Source: Clostridia bacterium
GTDB taxonomy: Bacteria > Bacillota > Clostridia > Christensenellales > CAG-314
Direction of reading: 5' to 3'
DNA: 52,835 nt
Assembly: GCA_017457305.1 (NCBI GenBank)
Contig: JAFTHP010000027.1
Location: forward strand, 1-52,835
Under the pieces are notes generated by a model. That model made no database searches. It saw nothing but the letters and a program-made list of their open reading frames with translations, and had not been told where the DNA came from. The translations under genes and the position numbers were made by a program. Positions 51,310 to 52,835 of this stretch are shown here, one piece after another (position 1 is the first letter of the stretch; every line of letters begins with the position of its first letter).

Positions 51310-52835
51310 TTGCTTCACCACCATCAAAACTACAATCTTTGTTAGAACAACGAATTACCTTTTTACCACGACTTGTTTTGTAAACAAGGTGTTGACCACA
51401 TTGTGGACACAATTTGCCTGTTGGAATATCCCAAGATACAAAGTCGCAAGCTGGGAAACCAGAACATCCAAAGAAAATGGTTCCGCGCTTTGATACACGC
51501 TTAATTACATTTTTGCCACACTTGGGGCACTTGGATACAACTTCAATAATAGGTCGAGTGTTTTTACAATTTGGATAGTTACTACAAGCAAGATACTTGC
51601 CAAATTTTCCTTCTCTTTCCAACATTACACCGCCACAAATCTCGCAAGTTTCGTTTGTAGGTTTGGGTGGAGTTTTTTCCTTTAGACTGCGGATGTTTTG
51701 GCACTTAGGATAGTTGCTACAAGCAAGATATTTACCAAAACGACCGCTCTTGATAAGCATAGGAGAGCCACACTTGTCGCACACAACGTCACTCATTTCA
51801 TCTTTGACAAAAATCTTTTCGCCATGCATTGCAACATCTACGTCCTTCAACAATGGTTTGAAGAATCCATCAACAACTTCATACCAAGGTTGACCATTAT
51901 CTTCGATATTATCCAAACGAGTTTCCATTTCAGCAGTAAACTTGATGTCAACTACAGAACTGAAATACTGACACAAATAGTCAGTTACTTGGATTCCAAG
52001 GGAAGTAGGAACTAGCGCTTTGCCATCCTTTTCAATGTACTCACGCTTATACAATGTTTGCATAATTGTTGCATAAGTACTTGGGCGACCAATACCCTTT
52101 TCTTCCATTGCCTTGATAATGCTAGCTTCGGTATATCTTGAAGGTGGTTTTGTAAAACGTTGATCGCTTGTTAGCTTAATTTGCTTTAGAACGTCCCCTT
52201 CTTCCAAAGGTGGCAATACAGCGTTTTCTCCTTCTTCTACTTCCTTATCCTTGGACTTGGTTTCACCATAAATTGCCAAGTAGCCATCAAAAGCAAGTGT
52301 TTTGCCTGTTGCGGTAAGACCATATTCGACTCAACCTACTGTTACAGCAACTTTGTTTTAAACTGCATGAACAGATTGGCTAGCCAAAAATCATTCGTAA
52401 ATAAGCTTGTAAAGCAAATATTGATTGCGTTGAACCTTGTCTTTGATTGACTCTGGTGTCAACTCCAAATTGATAGGTCTAAGTGCTTCGTGAGCGTCTT
52501 GTGCTTGCTTTTTGTTGGCAAAAATATTAGTTCTAGAAGGAACGTACTTTGCACCATATTTTTGAGCAATAAGAGATTTTGCTGCTGCAGCTGCTGCATC
52601 AGATACACGAACGGAGTCGGTACGGATATACGTTACCAAAGCCACGTGTCCCATACCAGGGATATCAATACCTTCGTAAAGTTGTTGAGCAACACTCATT
52701 GCAACGTTGCTTGACATACGCAACTTGTTAACAGCATCTTGTTGCATGGTACTTGTTGTAAATGGAGGTTGTGGTTTTGTGTTTACAACACTCTTTTTTA
52801 CACCCTTTACAACATAAGGATTATTTTGCAATACA
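51299..52835 (-). pseudogene. topA: DNA topoisomerase I, interrupted by three in-frame stops (N-terminus beyond window)
   Basis: Type IA topoisomerase that relaxes negative supercoils. The part in the window covers the catalytic region and the C-terminus. The active Tyr is in VTYIRTDSVRVS (about 52640-52660). Four Cys4 zinc ribbons follow in the C-terminal part (CDKCGSPML, CEICGGVML, CPKCGKNVI, CPQCGQHLV). Between LLYKLIYE and NKVAVTVG the frame stays open except for TGA (52391-52393), TAA (52358-52360) and TGA (52331-52333), while the residues around them still match the family (ERF.ASQ......). No frameshift is needed. This is either a genuine inactivation or a local assembly/base-call problem near the window end; the latter seems more likely for an essential gene. 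Confidence 0.85.

Noticed and set aside
52331..52393. Stop codon reassignment (for example TGA as Trp) to explain topA
   Set aside because: One of the three stops is TAA, and TGA ends normal genes here, as in the ATGA overlaps nrnA-truB and folD-xseA.
1..52835. CRISPR arrays, tRNA genes, insertion sequences, prophage parts
   Set aside because: None seen: no regular spaced repeats, no transposase or integrase frames and no cloverleaf-like sequences that I could support.

Overview
The window reads as a stretch of core chromosome from an A+T-rich, endospore-forming Gram-positive anaerobe of the Clostridia type. The evidence is a complete spoIIIAA-AH operon, SpoIVB, a GerW/YtfJ protein, gene orders typical of Firmicutes (ispA-xseB-xseA-folD-nusB, rimP-nusA-ylxR-ylxQ-infB-rbfA, rpsB-tsf-pyrH-frr-uppS-cdsA-dxr-rseP-ispG) and strong AGGAGG-type ribosome binding sites. 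I cannot name the species. Almost everything lies on the minus strand; the only clear plus-strand genes are two envelope/glycan genes at 2803-5208.

Layout from left to right. 1-2684: a partial rRNA pseudouridine synthase, a D,D-carboxypeptidase, a GerW/YtfJ sporulation protein and a DUF2953-like protein. 2803-5208 (+): an HGSNAT-like membrane acyltransferase and an O-antigen-ligase-like polymerase. 5323-9313: a SpoIIM-like membrane protein, spoIVB, recN and argR. 9383-16304: dxs, oapA, the OLE RNA, ispA, xseB, xseA, folD, nusB and an Asp23 protein. 16372-20804: spoIIIAH to spoIIIAA. 20904-26497: efp, pepQ, an endonuclease-IV-like gene, ribF, truB, nrnA and rbfA. 26494-31253: the rimP-nusA-infB transcription/translation operon. 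31460-39196: a shortened PolC-like gene, ispG, rseP, dxr, cdsA, uppS, a small PASTA-like protein and frr. 39263-41714: pyrH, tsf and rpsB. 41975-43148: a DUF1292 protein, ruvX and an unannotated 40-residue ORF. 43435-45387: iscU, iscS and an Rrf2 regulator. 45602-52835: trxA, rseC, aspS, hslU, hslV, trmFO and an interrupted topA.

Several isoprenoid-pathway genes (dxs, dxr, ispG, ispA, uppS) share this window. One group, ispA to dxs, encloses a structured region of about 600 nt with its own promoter, followed by a four-helix membrane protein. This is the arrangement of the OLE RNA and its partner OapA, and it is the most remarkable system in the window. A second highlight is the gene in the usual polC position. 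It keeps only the PolC N-terminal domain, the OB fold and an exonuclease domain without its catalytic acidic residues; the PHP and polymerase parts are gone.

Other points of note: an ArgR whose arginine-binding aspartates are replaced; three genes whose promoters put the transcript start at or within a few bases of the start codon (leaderless candidates); a topA carrying three clustered in-frame stops near the right edge; and a probable Rrf2 operator over the isc promoter. All calls come from reading the sequence and recalling families. No database search or folding programme was run.
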